DNA from: Bradyrhizobium murdochi
GTDB taxonomy: Bacteria > Pseudomonadota > Alphaproteobacteria > Rhizobiales > Xanthobacteraceae
Assembly (NCBI RefSeq): GCF_000472965.1
Contig: NZ_AXAU01000033.1
Location: forward strand, 1-45,076
Length of the DNA stretch: 45,076 nt
Reading direction: 5' to 3'
The position numbers were made by a program, and so were the translations under genes. The notes under the pieces were generated by a model that ran no database searches, had not been told where the DNA came from, and worked only from the letters and a program-made list of their open reading frames with translations. Positions 15,666-24,504 of this stretch are shown one piece after another (position 1 is the stretch's first letter; each line of letters opens with the position of its first letter).

Positions 15666-17813
15666 ATGCGTGACTGTTCGAATCGTGCAGGATTTGACCG
15701 CGTGCTGATGGCCGTCGCGGCAACCTTCCTCACGGTATCAGCGACCTCAGCACTGGCGGCGCCGTCGGATACGCCGCGCGCCAGTGCCGCCGAACTCGCG
15801 ATCGACGCAGCCATTCCCCGTCCCGAGCCCGCCAACGTTCCGCCTCCCACCATCGGCGATTTCAAGATGGACTCGACCGGCGCAGTGCCCGATGCGGCCA
15901 AGGCCATAGAGAAGCCGGCCGAACTGGGGACAGCCCCGAAGGCGGCTGAACCCAAGACGGATATCAAGCCGACGGAGAACGTCACCGCGCCGGCGGCCAA
16001 GCCGAACGACGCCGCCACAACCACGCCTCCGGCTGCGACAGCCACCGCGCCCGCCCCCGAACCCGCCAAGGAGCCGGTGAAGGTCAGCACCGTCGCGCCG
16101 GCCGACCAACCGGTCGCCGATCGGTTGCGCGACATGCTCGGCGCCAAATCGCTGCGCTATTTCGACCGCAAGAACGAGCGCGCTGCCGTCGAGAAGTTCT
16201 ACTCGACGCGGGACTATGCGCCGCAATGGACGCAAGCCGGCAAATTGACCGACAGCGGCAAGGGCGTGATCGCCCGCCTGAAGGACGCCGCCGCCGAAGG
16301 CCTCAATCCGGCCGACTATCCGGTACCAGATTTTGCCGCCGCTACTTCGCCGGACCAGCTCGCCGAAGCCGAACTGAAACTGATCGCGAGCATGCTCGAC
16401 TATGCGCGGCAGGCCCAGAGCGGCCGGATGCACTGGTCGCAGGTCGCTGCCGACATCCAGTACCCCGAGCACCCGACCGATCCGGCCGAAGTGCTCGCCA
16501 ACATCTCGACCGCCAAGGATGCTTCCGCGGCGCTCGACGGTTACAACCCGCCGCACAAGCTCTACAAGGATCTGAAGGCCAAGCTCGCCGAACTGCGCGG
16601 CCACGGCGACGGACCGATGATCCACATCGCCGAGGGTCCGGCGCTGGCGTACAAGGCGGCCACCAAGAAGCAGGGTGAGGTCGCGCCGGAGGACCCGCGC
16701 GTGCCGCAACTGCGCGCCAAGCTCGGCGTCACCGAAAATCCCGACGGCACGCATTACGACGCGAAAGTTGCCGCCGCCGTACGCAAATTCCAGGAGAGCG
16801 TCGATCTCAAGCCCACCGGCGTGCTTGACGACCGCACGGTGAAGGCGATCAACAGCCCGAAGCGCGACCGGCAGATCGATACGGTCCTCGTCAATCTGGA
16901 GCGCTTGCGCTGGCTGCCGCGCCAACTCGGCGCTGCCTCGCTCGGCAACGCCTATGTCATTCTCAATGTGCCCGACTTCACGCTGAAGGTGATGCAGAAC
17001 GGGGCCCCGGTGTGGACCACCCGCGTGGTGACCGGAAAGCCGGGCAAGCATGCCACGCCGATGCTGACGGAGACGATGAAGTTCATCACCGTCAACCCGA
17101 CCTGGAACGTGCCGCCGTCGATCATCTACAACGAATATCTGCCAGCCCTGCAGCAGGATCCGACGGTGCTGGATCGCATGGGTCTGAGGCTCGAGCGCCG
17201 CCGCGACGGCAGCATCCACATTTCGCAGCCGCCCGGCGAAGCCAATGCGCTCGGCCGCATCCGCTTCAACTTCCCGAACAAGTTCCTGGTCTATCAGCAC
17301 GACACCCCGGACAAGCATCTGTTCGCGAAGGAAGAGCGCGCTTTCAGCCATGGCTGCATGCGGGTGCAGAATCCGGATCAATACGCCGCCACCCTGCTCA
17401 ACATCACCATGCCGAACGAGCGCTATACGCCGGAAAGAATTCGCAGCATGTACGGCCGCAGCGAAATCGACCTGAAATTCCCGACGCCGATTCCGGTCAA
17501 CATCACCTACCAGACCGCTTTCGTGGACGATGCCGGCAAGCTGCAGATCCGCAAGGACATCTATGGCCGCGACGCCACGATGATCGCCCTGCTCAAGAAC
17601 GGCCGCAGCAGGGATTTGGAGGCCATGGTTGCCCATGCGCAGCCGAGCTATTCGCGCCCGGCCGGCTCGAGCCTGCCGGCCGGCGTCAACTTCGCCAGCG
17701 ACAACACTTTCTCGTCCGGCCCGTCATTCTTCGAGCGCCTGTTCGGCGGTCCGTCGCCCATGACGCCGCCGGCACCGATCGGCCGGCGACCGCAACCGCG
17801 GTTCACCCGGTAG
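15666..17813 (+). CDS. L,D-transpeptidase of the YcbB (LdtD) type
   Basis: A 715-residue periplasmic enzyme that forms 3-3 cross-links in peptidoglycan or attaches proteins to it. It has a signal peptide (about 1-32, RVLMAVAATFLTVSATSALA), a Pro/Ala/Lys-rich flexible linker (about 40-145), a YcbB scaffold domain, a peptidoglycan-binding repeat (VAAAVRKFQESVDLKPTGVL, about 360-395) and a YkuD catalytic domain. The active site is seen as FSHGCMRVQNP with Cys564 and His562. The start is ATG 15666 with AAGGGGG at good spacing; the GTG two codons earlier is too close to it. A strong hairpin follows the gene at 17857. Confidence 0.9.
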   Translation: MRDCSNRAGFDRVLMAVAATFLTVSATSALAAPSDTPRASAAELAIDAAIPRPEPANVPPPTIGDFKMDSTGAVPDAAKAIEKPAELGTAPKAAEPKTDIKPTENVTAPAAKPNDAATTTPPAATATAPAPEPAKEPVKVSTVAPADQPVADRLRDMLGAKSLRYFDRKNERAAVEKFYSTRDYAPQWTQAGKLTDSGKGVIARLKDAAAEGLNPADYPVPDFAAATSPDQLAEAELKLIASMLDYARQAQSGRMHWSQVAADIQYPEHPTDPAEVLANISTAKDASAALDGYNPPHKLYKDLKAKLAELRGHGDGPMIHIAEGPALAYKAATKKQGEVAPEDPRVPQLRAKLGVTENPDGTHYDAKVAAAVRKFQESVDLKPTGVLDDRTVKAINSPKRDRQIDTVLVNLERLRWLPRQLGAASLGNAYVILNVPDFTLKVMQNGAPVWTTRVVTGKPGKHATPMLTETMKFITVNPTWNVPPSIIYNEYLPALQQDPTVLDRMGLRLERRRDGSIHISQPPGEANALGRIRFNFPNKFLVYQHDTPDKHLFAKEERAFSHGCMRVQNPDQYAATLLNITMPNERYTPERIRSMYGRSEIDLKFPTPIPVNITYQTAFVDDAGKLQIRKDIYGRDATMIALLKNGRSRDLEAMVAHAQPSYSRPAGSSLPAGVNFASDNTFSSGPSFFERLFGGPSPMTPPAPIGRRPQPRFTR

Positions 17814-17856
17814 TCCGGAGCACTGCCGCCTGAGGGCTGAATTTCCGAAGAAAATC

Positions 17857-17885
17857 AACAATCTCTCCTCGCCGGAGAGATTGTT
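17857..17885 (+). terminator. Terminator of the L,D-transpeptidase gene
   Basis: A perfect 12-bp inverted repeat (AACAATCTCTCC / GGAGAGATTGTT) with a 5-nt loop stands 44 bp after the stop codon, with TTTACGTT following. The position and stem strength fit an intrinsic terminator separating this gene from the DUF882 gene. Confidence 0.65.
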
Positions 17886-18067
17886 TACGTTAACCACTAT
17901 CCATCCGGATTCGACACCGGCACTTTTTCGCCACAGTCAACGCGTTAGGTTAAGGCTTGCTTGGGGGCAGGACGGTAAACCTCGGTTAACCCTCCTGCTT
18001 TAAGAAAGCGTTCATCGTCTTTTGCCGGGGGTCTGCAAAAGAAACACCGTGAACGCTCGTCGACTGG

Positions 18068-19711
18068 GTGGGCTCATACGTGCTGGCTGGTTTCGCGCGC
18101 CAATTCAATCCGCTTGCTCTGCCAAAGGCCGGATGTCGGATCGGCTTGACGTCGCTTTTGCTGCTGGCCGGCGCGGGCACTGTGCATGATGCGACGGCGC
18201 TGAACGAAACCCGCACCCTCTCCTTCCACCATACACATTCCGGCGAAGATCTCACCGTCACCTTCAAGCGCGACGGGCGCTACGACGAAGAGGCGCTGAA
18301 GAAGCTCAATCATTTCCTTCGTGACTGGCGCAGCCAGGACTCTACCACGATGGATCGGCACCTGTTCGATATCATCTGGGAAGTTTACCGAGACGTCGAC
18401 GGCAAGAAGCCGATCCAGGTCATCTCCGCCTATCGCTCCCCCGCCACCAACTCCATGCTCCGCCGCCGCTCCTCCGGCGTGGCGCGTTTCAGCCAGCACA
18501 TGCTTGGCCACGCCATGGACTTTTACATCCCGGACGTGCCGCTGGAGCAGATCCGCGCCGCCGGTCTCCGCTTGCAGCGCGGCGGCGTCGGCTTCTACCC
18601 GACCTCCGGATCGCCTTTCGTCCACCTCGATACCGGCAGCGTTCGTCACTGGCCGCGCATGACCCACGATCAGCTTGCCAGGGTATTCCCGGACGGACGC
18701 ACAGTGCACCTGCCGTCCAATGGCGGTCCGATGAAGGGCTATGAACTGGCCCGCGCCGACATCGAACGCCGCGGCAATGGCGACAGTGCCGCAACCATCA
18801 AGATGCCGAACCTGTTCGCAGCCCTGTTCAGGGGCGGCAAGTCGACTGAAGAGGATGACGAGGCCGTCAGCGCCCCCGTCAAGAACGAGAAGCCTGCACC
18901 GACCAGTGTGGCTGCTGTGAAATCCGCCGAACCGGTCCCGACCCCGCGCGCAAAGCCGGTTGGTGCGACGATCCAGCTCGCCTCGGCCGACGCCCAGATC
19001 GTGTCGGCGCCCAAAGCTCGAGCCGAGCCCAAGCCTGAGACGAACAAGCCTGAGACGAAACAGGTTGCGCAGGCGTCCGCCGACAAGGCCGAGCCGAGGC
19101 CGCAAACGCCGGCCGATATCATCAATTCCCGCGGCTTCTGGGACGACGTACCGACCGCGGCGAACCAGGCAACCCCGGCGCAGGTTGCGGCCCTCCGCGC
19201 CCGCCAGGCGCTCGCCGCCGCCACCGATCCGCAACCGACCGCCACCGTCAGCGACGCGTTCAACAAGGCAATGGCCTATGCGCCGGCCGCTTCTTCGCCG
19301 CTCGATCGCTCCAACATCGTCGCCGCCTCCGCAGCTATCCCACGCCCTGCCCGCCCGACACGCAACGCCGGCGCCGCTGCGACCGAAATCAACACCGTTG
19401 TCGCCAAAGGCACCCAGGGTCAGGACAACGTGGTCGCCACCTCGACTCGCCTTGCCGCTGCCCAGGGCAACAATATCTGGATGCGGGTGGTGATGCTGGC
19501 GCCGAGTGCCAGCAGCGCAATGTCGACGACCGTGCTCGGCGACACCGAGATGACCCAGATGCGCGCCCACTTCGTCAAGCCGCAGGCCGCGGTCTCCATG
19601 ACTTTCTCGGAAGATCCGATGATGGGCATGACCTGCGATCGCTTCACCGGATCGGCAACCGTGCAACTGCCGACGCAGTCGTTCGTGCTGCGCACCGCCG
19701 CGCTGCGCTAA
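18068..19711 (+). CDS. DUF882/M15-like peptidoglycan-associated protein with long tail
   Basis: A 547-residue protein whose first third is the DUF882 (YcbK, peptidase M15A-like) domain. It has a hydrophobic signal segment (IGLTSLLLLAGAGTV, about 26-40), then LSFHHTHSGEDLTVTF, ISAYRSPATNSMLRRRSSG, ARFSQHMLGHAMDFYIP and PFVHLDTGSVRHWPR. The His/Asp/His set (SQH, HAMDF, FVHLD) matches the zinc ligands of M15 LAS peptidases, suggesting cell-wall cleavage or binding. From about residue 230 the protein is a long Ala/Pro/Lys-rich tail ending in a compact region (about 450-547). The likely start is GTG 18068; a nearby GTG at 18080 is an alternative and the ribosome site is weak. Confidence 0.82.
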   Translation: MGSYVLAGFARQFNPLALPKAGCRIGLTSLLLLAGAGTVHDATALNETRTLSFHHTHSGEDLTVTFKRDGRYDEEALKKLNHFLRDWRSQDSTTMDRHLFDIIWEVYRDVDGKKPIQVISAYRSPATNSMLRRRSSGVARFSQHMLGHAMDFYIPDVPLEQIRAAGLRLQRGGVGFYPTSGSPFVHLDTGSVRHWPRMTHDQLARVFPDGRTVHLPSNGGPMKGYELARADIERRGNGDSAATIKMPNLFAALFRGGKSTEEDDEAVSAPVKNEKPAPTSVAAVKSAEPVPTPRAKPVGATIQLASADAQIVSAPKARAEPKPETNKPETKQVAQASADKAEPRPQTPADIINSRGFWDDVPTAANQATPAQVAALRARQALAAATDPQPTATVSDAFNKAMAYAPAASSPLDRSNIVAASAAIPRPARPTRNAGAAATEINTVVAKGTQGQDNVVATSTRLAAAQGNNIWMRVVMLAPSASSAMSTTVLGDTEMTQMRAHFVKPQAAVSMTFSEDPMMGMTCDRFTGSATVQLPTQSFVLRTAALR

Positions 19712-19732
19712 GCGCTCCCTATCCGCAAATTC

Positions 19733-19864
19733 CGTCGTCCTCGCGAACGCGAGGACCCATAACCGCAAACGTTGCCTTAGAGCCGGCTGCGGCCCCAGCT
19801 TTGCGCAACATTACCATTTGTGATTATGGGTCCCGGCTCACTTCGTTCGCTTGGCCAGGACGAC
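19733..19864. repeat. Inverted pair of REP-like intergenic palindromes (family A)
   Basis: Two related units face each other: CGTCGTCCTCGCGAACGCGA followed by GGACCCATAA at the left, and ATTATGGGTCCCGGCTCACT ... CCAGGACGACGG at the right. The core GGACCCATAA / TTATGGGTCC pair recurs at 25838-25952 in this window. Such bipartite elements are common between Bradyrhizobium genes and can act as transcript-end hairpins between convergent genes, as here. Confidence 0.75.
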
Positions 19865-19871
19865 GGAAACC

Positions 19872-20147
19872 TCACAGCATTCCGAGCGCCTGCATGTAGG
19901 TTTCCAAAATGGTTTCCTGCTCGGCGCGCTCGTTGGCATCCTGCTTGCGCATCCGCACGATGGTGCGCAGCGCCTTGGTGTCGAAACCGTTGCCCTTGGC
20001 TTCGGCATAGACGTCACGGATGTCGTCGGAGATCGTCTTCTTTTCTTCTTCCAGACGCTCGATGCGCTCGATGATGGCCTTGAGCTGGTCTTTGGCGAAT
20101 CTTGTCGCGGGCTCGTCCTGGACGGCTGCGGCGGCGGAGGTGGCCAT
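19872..20147 (-). CDS. gapR: GapR-like DUF2312 nucleoid-associated protein
   Basis: A 91-residue protein of the DUF2312 family. It has the coiled-coil first half (FAKDQLKAIIERIERLEEEK, about residues 17-36), then DDIRDVYAEAKGNGFDTKAL and RTIVRMRKQDANERAEQE. This matches Caulobacter GapR, whose sequence has the same YAEAKGNGFD and RKQD blocks. GapR tetramers clamp overtwisted DNA ahead of replication and transcription forks and support topoisomerases. It is a typical alphaproteobacterial core gene. A family A repeat lies just beyond the stop. Confidence 0.9.
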   Translation of the reverse strand: MATSAAAAVQDEPATRFAKDQLKAIIERIERLEEEKKTISDDIRDVYAEAKGNGFDTKALRTIVRMRKQDANERAEQETILETYMQALGML

Positions 20148-20361
20148 CGGGTACTCCTGAGTGGAACTGATGGTGATGCTCGAAGATCAAGCGCCGCACG
20201 CGTTACCGCACGGCGCTTTTTCGCAAATGACCCTCAAGATCGGGGGGCCTCGCGTCAAGGCAGCATCGCGCTCATCCACAGCGCGCCCACAGGAGATGAG
20301 GGCACGCGACTGCCGCGTCATGGCCGGGCTGACTCGGCCATCCACGTCTTCCTTGCAAAGA

Positions 20362-20445
20362 ATCGTAGCCCGGATGAGCGCAGCGACATCCGGGACTGCG
20401 GCAGCCATGATTCCCGGATATCGCTGCGCTCATCCGGGCTACGAT
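20362..20445. repeat. Long hairpin REP-like element (family B)
   Basis: Two 34-bp arms (20362-20395 and 20412-20445) are perfectly complementary apart from one base, with a 16-nt loop. The outer 25 bp of each arm is perfect and starts ATCGTAGCCCGGATGAGCGC. The CGTAGCCCGGATGAGCGCAG motif is a known frequent intergenic palindrome in Bradyrhizobium and related genomes. It lies between two minus-strand genes and would form a very stable RNA hairpin. Confidence 0.85.
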
Positions 20446-20460
20446 GCAACGCGTGTACGC

Positions 20461-20763
<303 letters not shown>

Positions 20764-20963
20764 CGTCTTGCATCCCGCGTCACTTGTGCCAAGCATATTG
20801 ATATCAGGTGGGAATTGTCACAGATTTTGCCATATCTGCGCGCAAAATTGGCAATCTCACAAGGAGCCCCGGTTTCCCATAGCGCGGGAAAGGCGTTCCC
20901 CTGCCGTTGACAGGCCCCGCCGGGTCACGCGAAATCGTCAATGATTTGATATAGCTTCGCTGC

Positions 20964-21548
20964 ATGATCGGAAAAGATTCGCGCTGCTTGTCTCCCCTCC
21001 CCGCTCGCGTGACCGCCGCCGGCCTTGCGCCGCTGCTTGCACTGGCGGCGGCGTGTCTGTGGAGCAGTCCAGCGGCGGCCGATTTCCGGCTTTGCAACAA
21101 CACGTCCAGCCGGGTCGGCATCGCGCTGGGCTACAAGGATGCCGAGGGCTGGACTACTGAAGGCTGGTGGAACGTGTCGTCACGCAGTTGCGAGACACTG
21201 CTGCGCGGAACTCTTGTTGCGCGCTACTATTACATCTACGCGCTCGACTACGACCGCGGCGGCGAATGGTCGGGGCAGGCCTTCATGTGTTCGCGTGATA
21301 AGGAATTCACCATCAAGGGTACCGAGAACTGCCTGGCGCGTGGCTATGACCGCACCGGGTTCTTCGAGGTCGATACAGGCGAACAGCGAGCGTGGACCGT
21401 GCAATTGACAGAAGCCAACGAGCAGCCAGCGCAGCGCGTGCCGGGAATTCCAGGAACAATGGGACCGGGGGGCCCCGGCGGAGTTCCCGGCCTGCCCAAT
21501 CCGCCGGGCGGACCGGGTCTGCCGCCAGCCCCGGCGCCCAAGCAATGA
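20964..21548 (+). CDS. Exported DUF1036 protein with collagen-like tail
   Basis: A 194-residue protein: signal peptide (about 1-39, LAPLLALAAACLWSSPAAAD), then the DUF1036 domain with CNNTSSRVGIALGYKDAEGW, WWNVSSRSCETLL, YYYIYALDYDRGGEW and FMCSRDKEFTIKG, including paired cysteines suited to periplasmic disulphides. The last 35 residues are a Gly/Pro repeat (GIPGTMGPGGPGGVPGLP and onwards) ending APAPKQ. DUF1036 proteins are periplasmic with unknown role. The stop overlaps the pyruvate kinase start (ATGA), so the genes are translationally coupled. Confidence 0.85.
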   Translation: MIGKDSRCLSPLPARVTAAGLAPLLALAAACLWSSPAAADFRLCNNTSSRVGIALGYKDAEGWTTEGWWNVSSRSCETLLRGTLVARYYYIYALDYDRGGEWSGQAFMCSRDKEFTIKGTENCLARGYDRTGFFEVDTGEQRAWTVQLTEANEQPAQRVPGIPGTMGPGGPGGVPGLPNPPGGPGLPPAPAPKQ

Positions 21549-22981
21549 GACGGCTCCGTCGCATCAAGATTCTCGCAACCCTCGGCCCGGCATCGTCCGA
21601 CAGCGCGATGATCCGGAAGCTGTTCGAGGCCGGTGCGGACGTGTTCCGCATCAACATGAGCCACACGCCGCACGACAAGATGCGCGAGCTGGTCAATACC
21701 ATCCGCAATGTCGAGAGCAGCTACGGCCGTCCGATCGGCATCCTGGTCGACCTGCAGGGACCGAAGCTGCGGCTCGGCGCGTTCACCGAAGGTTCGACCC
21801 AGTTGAAGAACGGCCAGAGCTTTGTGCTCGATTCCGACAAAGCGCCGGGAGACAACAACCGCGTGCAGTTGCCGCATCCGGAAATCCTCGCAGCACTTCG
21901 GCCGGGCCACGCGCTGCTGCTCGACGACGGCAAGGTGCGGCTGATCGCCGAGGAAACTTCGTCCGAACGCGCGGTGACGCGCGTGGTGATCGGCGGCAAG
22001 ATGTCGGACCGCAAGGGCGTCAGCCTGCCCGATACGGACCTGCCGGTGTCGGCAATGACGCCGAAGGATCGGGCCGATCTCGAAGCAGCCCTGGTGACCG
22101 GTGTCGACTGGATCGCGCTCTCCTTCGTGCAGCGCGCTGAGGACGTCCATGAAGCCAAGCGGATGATCCGCGGCCGCGCCGCTGTCATGGCCAAGATCGA
22201 AAAGCCGCAGGCGATCGACCGGCTCGCCGAGATCATCGATGCTTCCGACGCGCTGATGGTGGCGCGCGGCGATCTCGGCGTCGAGCTGCCGCTGGAGCGG
22301 GTGCCGAGCCTGCAGAAACAGATGACGCGGATGGCGCGTCGCGCCGGCAAGCCGGTGGTGATCGCAACCCAGATGCTGGAATCGATGATCCAGGCGCCGG
22401 TGCCGACGCGCGCCGAAGTCTCCGACGTCGCGACCGCGGTTTATGAAGGTGCCGACGCCATCATGCTGTCAGCGGAGTCCGCTGCCGGCAAATTCCCGGT
22501 CGAAGCGGTTTCGACCATGAATCGCATCGGCGAAGAGGTGGAGCGCGATCCGACCTATCGCTCGGTGCTGTCGGCACAGCGGGCCGAACCGGAGAATACG
22601 GTCGGCGACGCCATCGCGGACGCCGCGCGGCAGATCGCCGAGACGCTGGAATTATCCGCGATCATCTGCTGGACCTCATCGGGCTCCACGGCGATCCGCG
22701 TGGCCCGCGAGCGGCCAAAGCTGCCGGTGGTGGCGATCACGCCGAACCTTGAAACCGGCCGCAAATTGTCGGTCGTCTGGGGCGTGCATTGCGTGGTGGC
22801 GGAAGATGCGCACGACCAGGACGACATGGTCGACCGCGCCGGCTCGATCGCGTTTCGTGACGGCTTCGCCAACGCAGGCCAGCGCGTGATCATCGTCGCC
22901 GGCGTGCCGCTTCGCATCCCCGGCACCACCAACATGGTGCGCATCGCCACTGTCGGTGGGGAAGGCAAGCCCGATAAGTGA
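21545..22981 (+). CDS. pyk: Pyruvate kinase
   Basis: A 478-residue enzyme making pyruvate and ATP from phosphoenolpyruvate and ADP in glycolysis. It opens RRIKILATLGPASSDSAMIR and shows INMSHT, LVDLQGPKLRLG, the active-site segment AVMAKIEKPQAIDRL (catalytic Lys), LMVARGDLGVELPLERV (Mg2+ ligands), VVIATQMLESM, and a C-terminal domain beginning near ELSAIICWTSSGSTA. The start is ATG 21545, overlapping the DUF1036 stop; the frame runs upstream to 21392 but that part is the shadow of the Gly/Pro tail. Confidence 0.96.
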   Translation: MRRLRRIKILATLGPASSDSAMIRKLFEAGADVFRINMSHTPHDKMRELVNTIRNVESSYGRPIGILVDLQGPKLRLGAFTEGSTQLKNGQSFVLDSDKAPGDNNRVQLPHPEILAALRPGHALLLDDGKVRLIAEETSSERAVTRVVIGGKMSDRKGVSLPDTDLPVSAMTPKDRADLEAALVTGVDWIALSFVQRAEDVHEAKRMIRGRAAVMAKIEKPQAIDRLAEIIDASDALMVARGDLGVELPLERVPSLQKQMTRMARRAGKPVVIATQMLESMIQAPVPTRAEVSDVATAVYEGADAIMLSAESAAGKFPVEAVSTMNRIGEEVERDPTYRSVLSAQRAEPENTVGDAIADAARQIAETLELSAIICWTSSGSTAIRVARERPKLPVVAITPNLETGRKLSVVWGVHCVVAEDAHDQDDMVDRAGSIAFRDGFANAGQRVIIVAGVPLRIPGTTNMVRIATVGGEGKPDK

Positions 22982-22996
22982 CGCGGCCGTTGCAGT

Positions 22997-23111
22997 CCTT
23001 CCGGGGCGCGCGCACGCGCGAACCCGAAAATCCAGAGCCTGTGGCGCGAGACATTCTCAGGTGCGCAATTGCGCACCATAGTTCGCCGCTTCGCGCCGCC
23101 CCGGAATGACG
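22997..23111. repeat. Intergenic palindromic element (family C)
   Basis: Gene-free stretch between convergent pyk and osmC. The centre is a perfect 18-bp palindrome GGTGCGCAATTGCGCACC (23060-23077), flanked by TTCCGGGGCGCGCG-like and CGCCCCGGAATGACGG ends that are partly complementary. The ...CCCCGGAATGACGG end is a familiar Bradyrhizobium repeat terminus. It probably serves as the shared transcript end. Confidence 0.7.
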
Positions 23112-23116
23112 GAGAA

Positions 23117-23542
23117 CTACTGCAGCTTCGCGTCCAGCGTGATCTTCGTGTTCAGAAGTTTCGAGATCGGGCAGCCGTCCTTGGCCTTACCCGCCAGCTC
23201 CTGAAATTTCGTGTCCTCAGCGCCCGGAATCTTCGCATTCAGGGTCAGATGAATCGAGGTGACGGCGAAACCATCGCCCTGTTTTTCCAGCGTCACGTCG
23301 GCCTTGGTTTCCATGTGCTCGGCGGTGAGCTTGGCTTCACCTAGAATCAGCGACAGCGCCATGGTGAAGCACGCGGCGTGCGCCGCGCCGATCAGCTCTT
23401 CTGGATTGGAGCCGGCTTTGCCCTCGAAGCGGCTCGAAAAGCCGTAAGGATAATCTTTCAGCGCGCCGCTCTTGGTCGAGATCGCGCCCTTGCCGTCCTT
23501 AATGCCGCCCTGCCATTTGGCGGACCCTGATGTTGTGCTCAT
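23117..23542 (-). CDS. osmC: OsmC-family peroxiredoxin
   Basis: A 141-residue OsmC/Ohr protein that reduces organic hydroperoxides. It shows the N-terminal SGSAKWQGGIKDGKGAISTK, FEGKAGSNPEELIGAAHAAC (first catalytic Cys in AAHAACFTMAL, about residue 59) and the second Cys in GKAKDGCPISKLL (about 125). The pattern and length match OsmC. The start at 23542 is the usual MSTTSGSAKW; the longer frame to 23620 adds unrelated residues. It lies downstream of a TetR gene on the same strand, 105 bp away. Confidence 0.92.
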   Translation of the reverse strand: MSTTSGSAKWQGGIKDGKGAISTKSGALKDYPYGFSSRFEGKAGSNPEELIGAAHAACFTMALSLILGEAKLTAEHMETKADVTLEKQGDGFAVTSIHLTLNAKIPGAEDTKFQELAGKAKDGCPISKLLNTKITLDAKLQ

Positions 23543-23647
23543 CGCATGCTCCTGATCACAGGTTGGACCGTCGATAAGCCGCGGCGTGGCAAATGGTTGC
23601 GACACAAATGGTTGCGACAAAGGGCGCGTCGCAAGGGCGGGAAGTTC

Positions 23648-24322
23648 CTAGGCCCCGACCAGCGCCTTGGCCGGCAACACTGCCTGCACCACGAGGCCAC
23701 GGGCGCGGGCGTCCATCACGCCAACGGCGCGGAGCGCCAAGAGCGTGACCGTCTGCACGGCGTCGCGCAGCTTCGCGGGGTCATCCAGATTCTCGGGCGC
23801 CAGCGGGCCAACCAGCGATTCATGCAGCGCACCGAGCAGCGCGGTGGCAGCAAGCGCGGTATCCTGCGCCGGCAGATGGCCGGCACGCACCGCAGCTTCA
23901 ATTCTGGCAGCGATCTCGCCAGAGATTTCGCGGCGGCTGGCAAGCCGCGACACCGAGACGTCGACATCGACAGGTTCGGCCAGAATGCCCCAGGCGAGCT
24001 TGCGCTGCGACAGCACATGCACGGCAACCGTGGTGACGGCGGCGGCGAGCGCCGAGGACGGTCCCGGCGCCGCATCCGCCGCGCGGCGGATCGCGGCCAG
24101 TTCATCCCGCGAGACCTCGGCGATCAGTTCGGAAATCAGTTCGGCCTTGGAGGGGAAGTAACGATAGACCGTGCCGGCCGCGACATTGGCGCGGACCGCA
24201 ACCGGGGCGATCTGCACCGCCGCCATGCCGCCTTCGGCCGCAGCATCCCGCGCCGCCGCCAGGATGGCGCTACGCCGCGCCGCCAGCCGCTTTACGACCT
24301 GATGGGTTCGCCGATAGACCAT
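23648..24322 (-). CDS. TetR-family transcriptional regulator
   Basis: A 224-residue regulator. The N-terminal HTH is at about 18-60: RRSAILAAARDAAAEGGMAA, VQIAPVAVRANVAAGTVYRY and FPSKAELISELIAEV, the classical TetR pattern. The C-terminal ligand/dimer domain is helical and Ala-rich. A 16-bp palindrome upstream (24423-24438) is a candidate operator for autoregulation. Its ligand and other targets are unknown; the neighbours are osmC downstream and a membrane glycosyltransferase upstream. Confidence 0.92.
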   Translation of the reverse strand: MVYRRTHQVVKRLAARRSAILAAARDAAAEGGMAAVQIAPVAVRANVAAGTVYRYFPSKAELISELIAEVSRDELAAIRRAADAAPGPSSALAAAVTTVAVHVLSQRKLAWGILAEPVDVDVSVSRLASRREISGEIAARIEAAVRAGHLPAQDTALAATALLGALHESLVGPLAPENLDDPAKLRDAVQTVTLLALRAVGVMDARARGLVVQAVLPAKALVGA

Positions 24323-24422
24323 GGCGCGTTTTCCGTCCCCGGCGCGCCCTCGAGCCCCGCGGAGCCTGCCAGAACGCGCACACCTTCAATGTCTTGAGCG
24401 ATAAGGCTATCGCTTTGAAGAA

Positions 24423-24438
24423 GTGAACAACTATTCAC
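24423..24438 (-). promoter_or_regulatory. Candidate TetR operator
   Basis: GTGAACAACTATTCAC is an inverted repeat (GTGAA-N6-TTCAC) about 100 bp upstream of the TetR start. It resembles the TGAATA-type operators of TetR repressors. The remaining gap 24323-24504 shows no gene. Confidence 0.5.
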
Positions 24439-24504
24439 GGCGGATGACAAGACGGTTTTGCAACGCGGATCGGAAGAGTGTTTGCCGACGTTACCTCGGG
24501 CCGT

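Noticed and set aside
15747..17636. Long 629-residue open frame on the minus strand
   Set aside because: It is the antisense shadow of the L,D-transpeptidase gene; its Arg/Val/Gly-rich composition and lack of motifs are what GC-rich antisense frames give.
18074..19768. 564-residue open frame on the minus strand opposite the DUF882 gene
   Set aside because: Shadow frame; the plus-strand frame has a recognised domain and signal segment.
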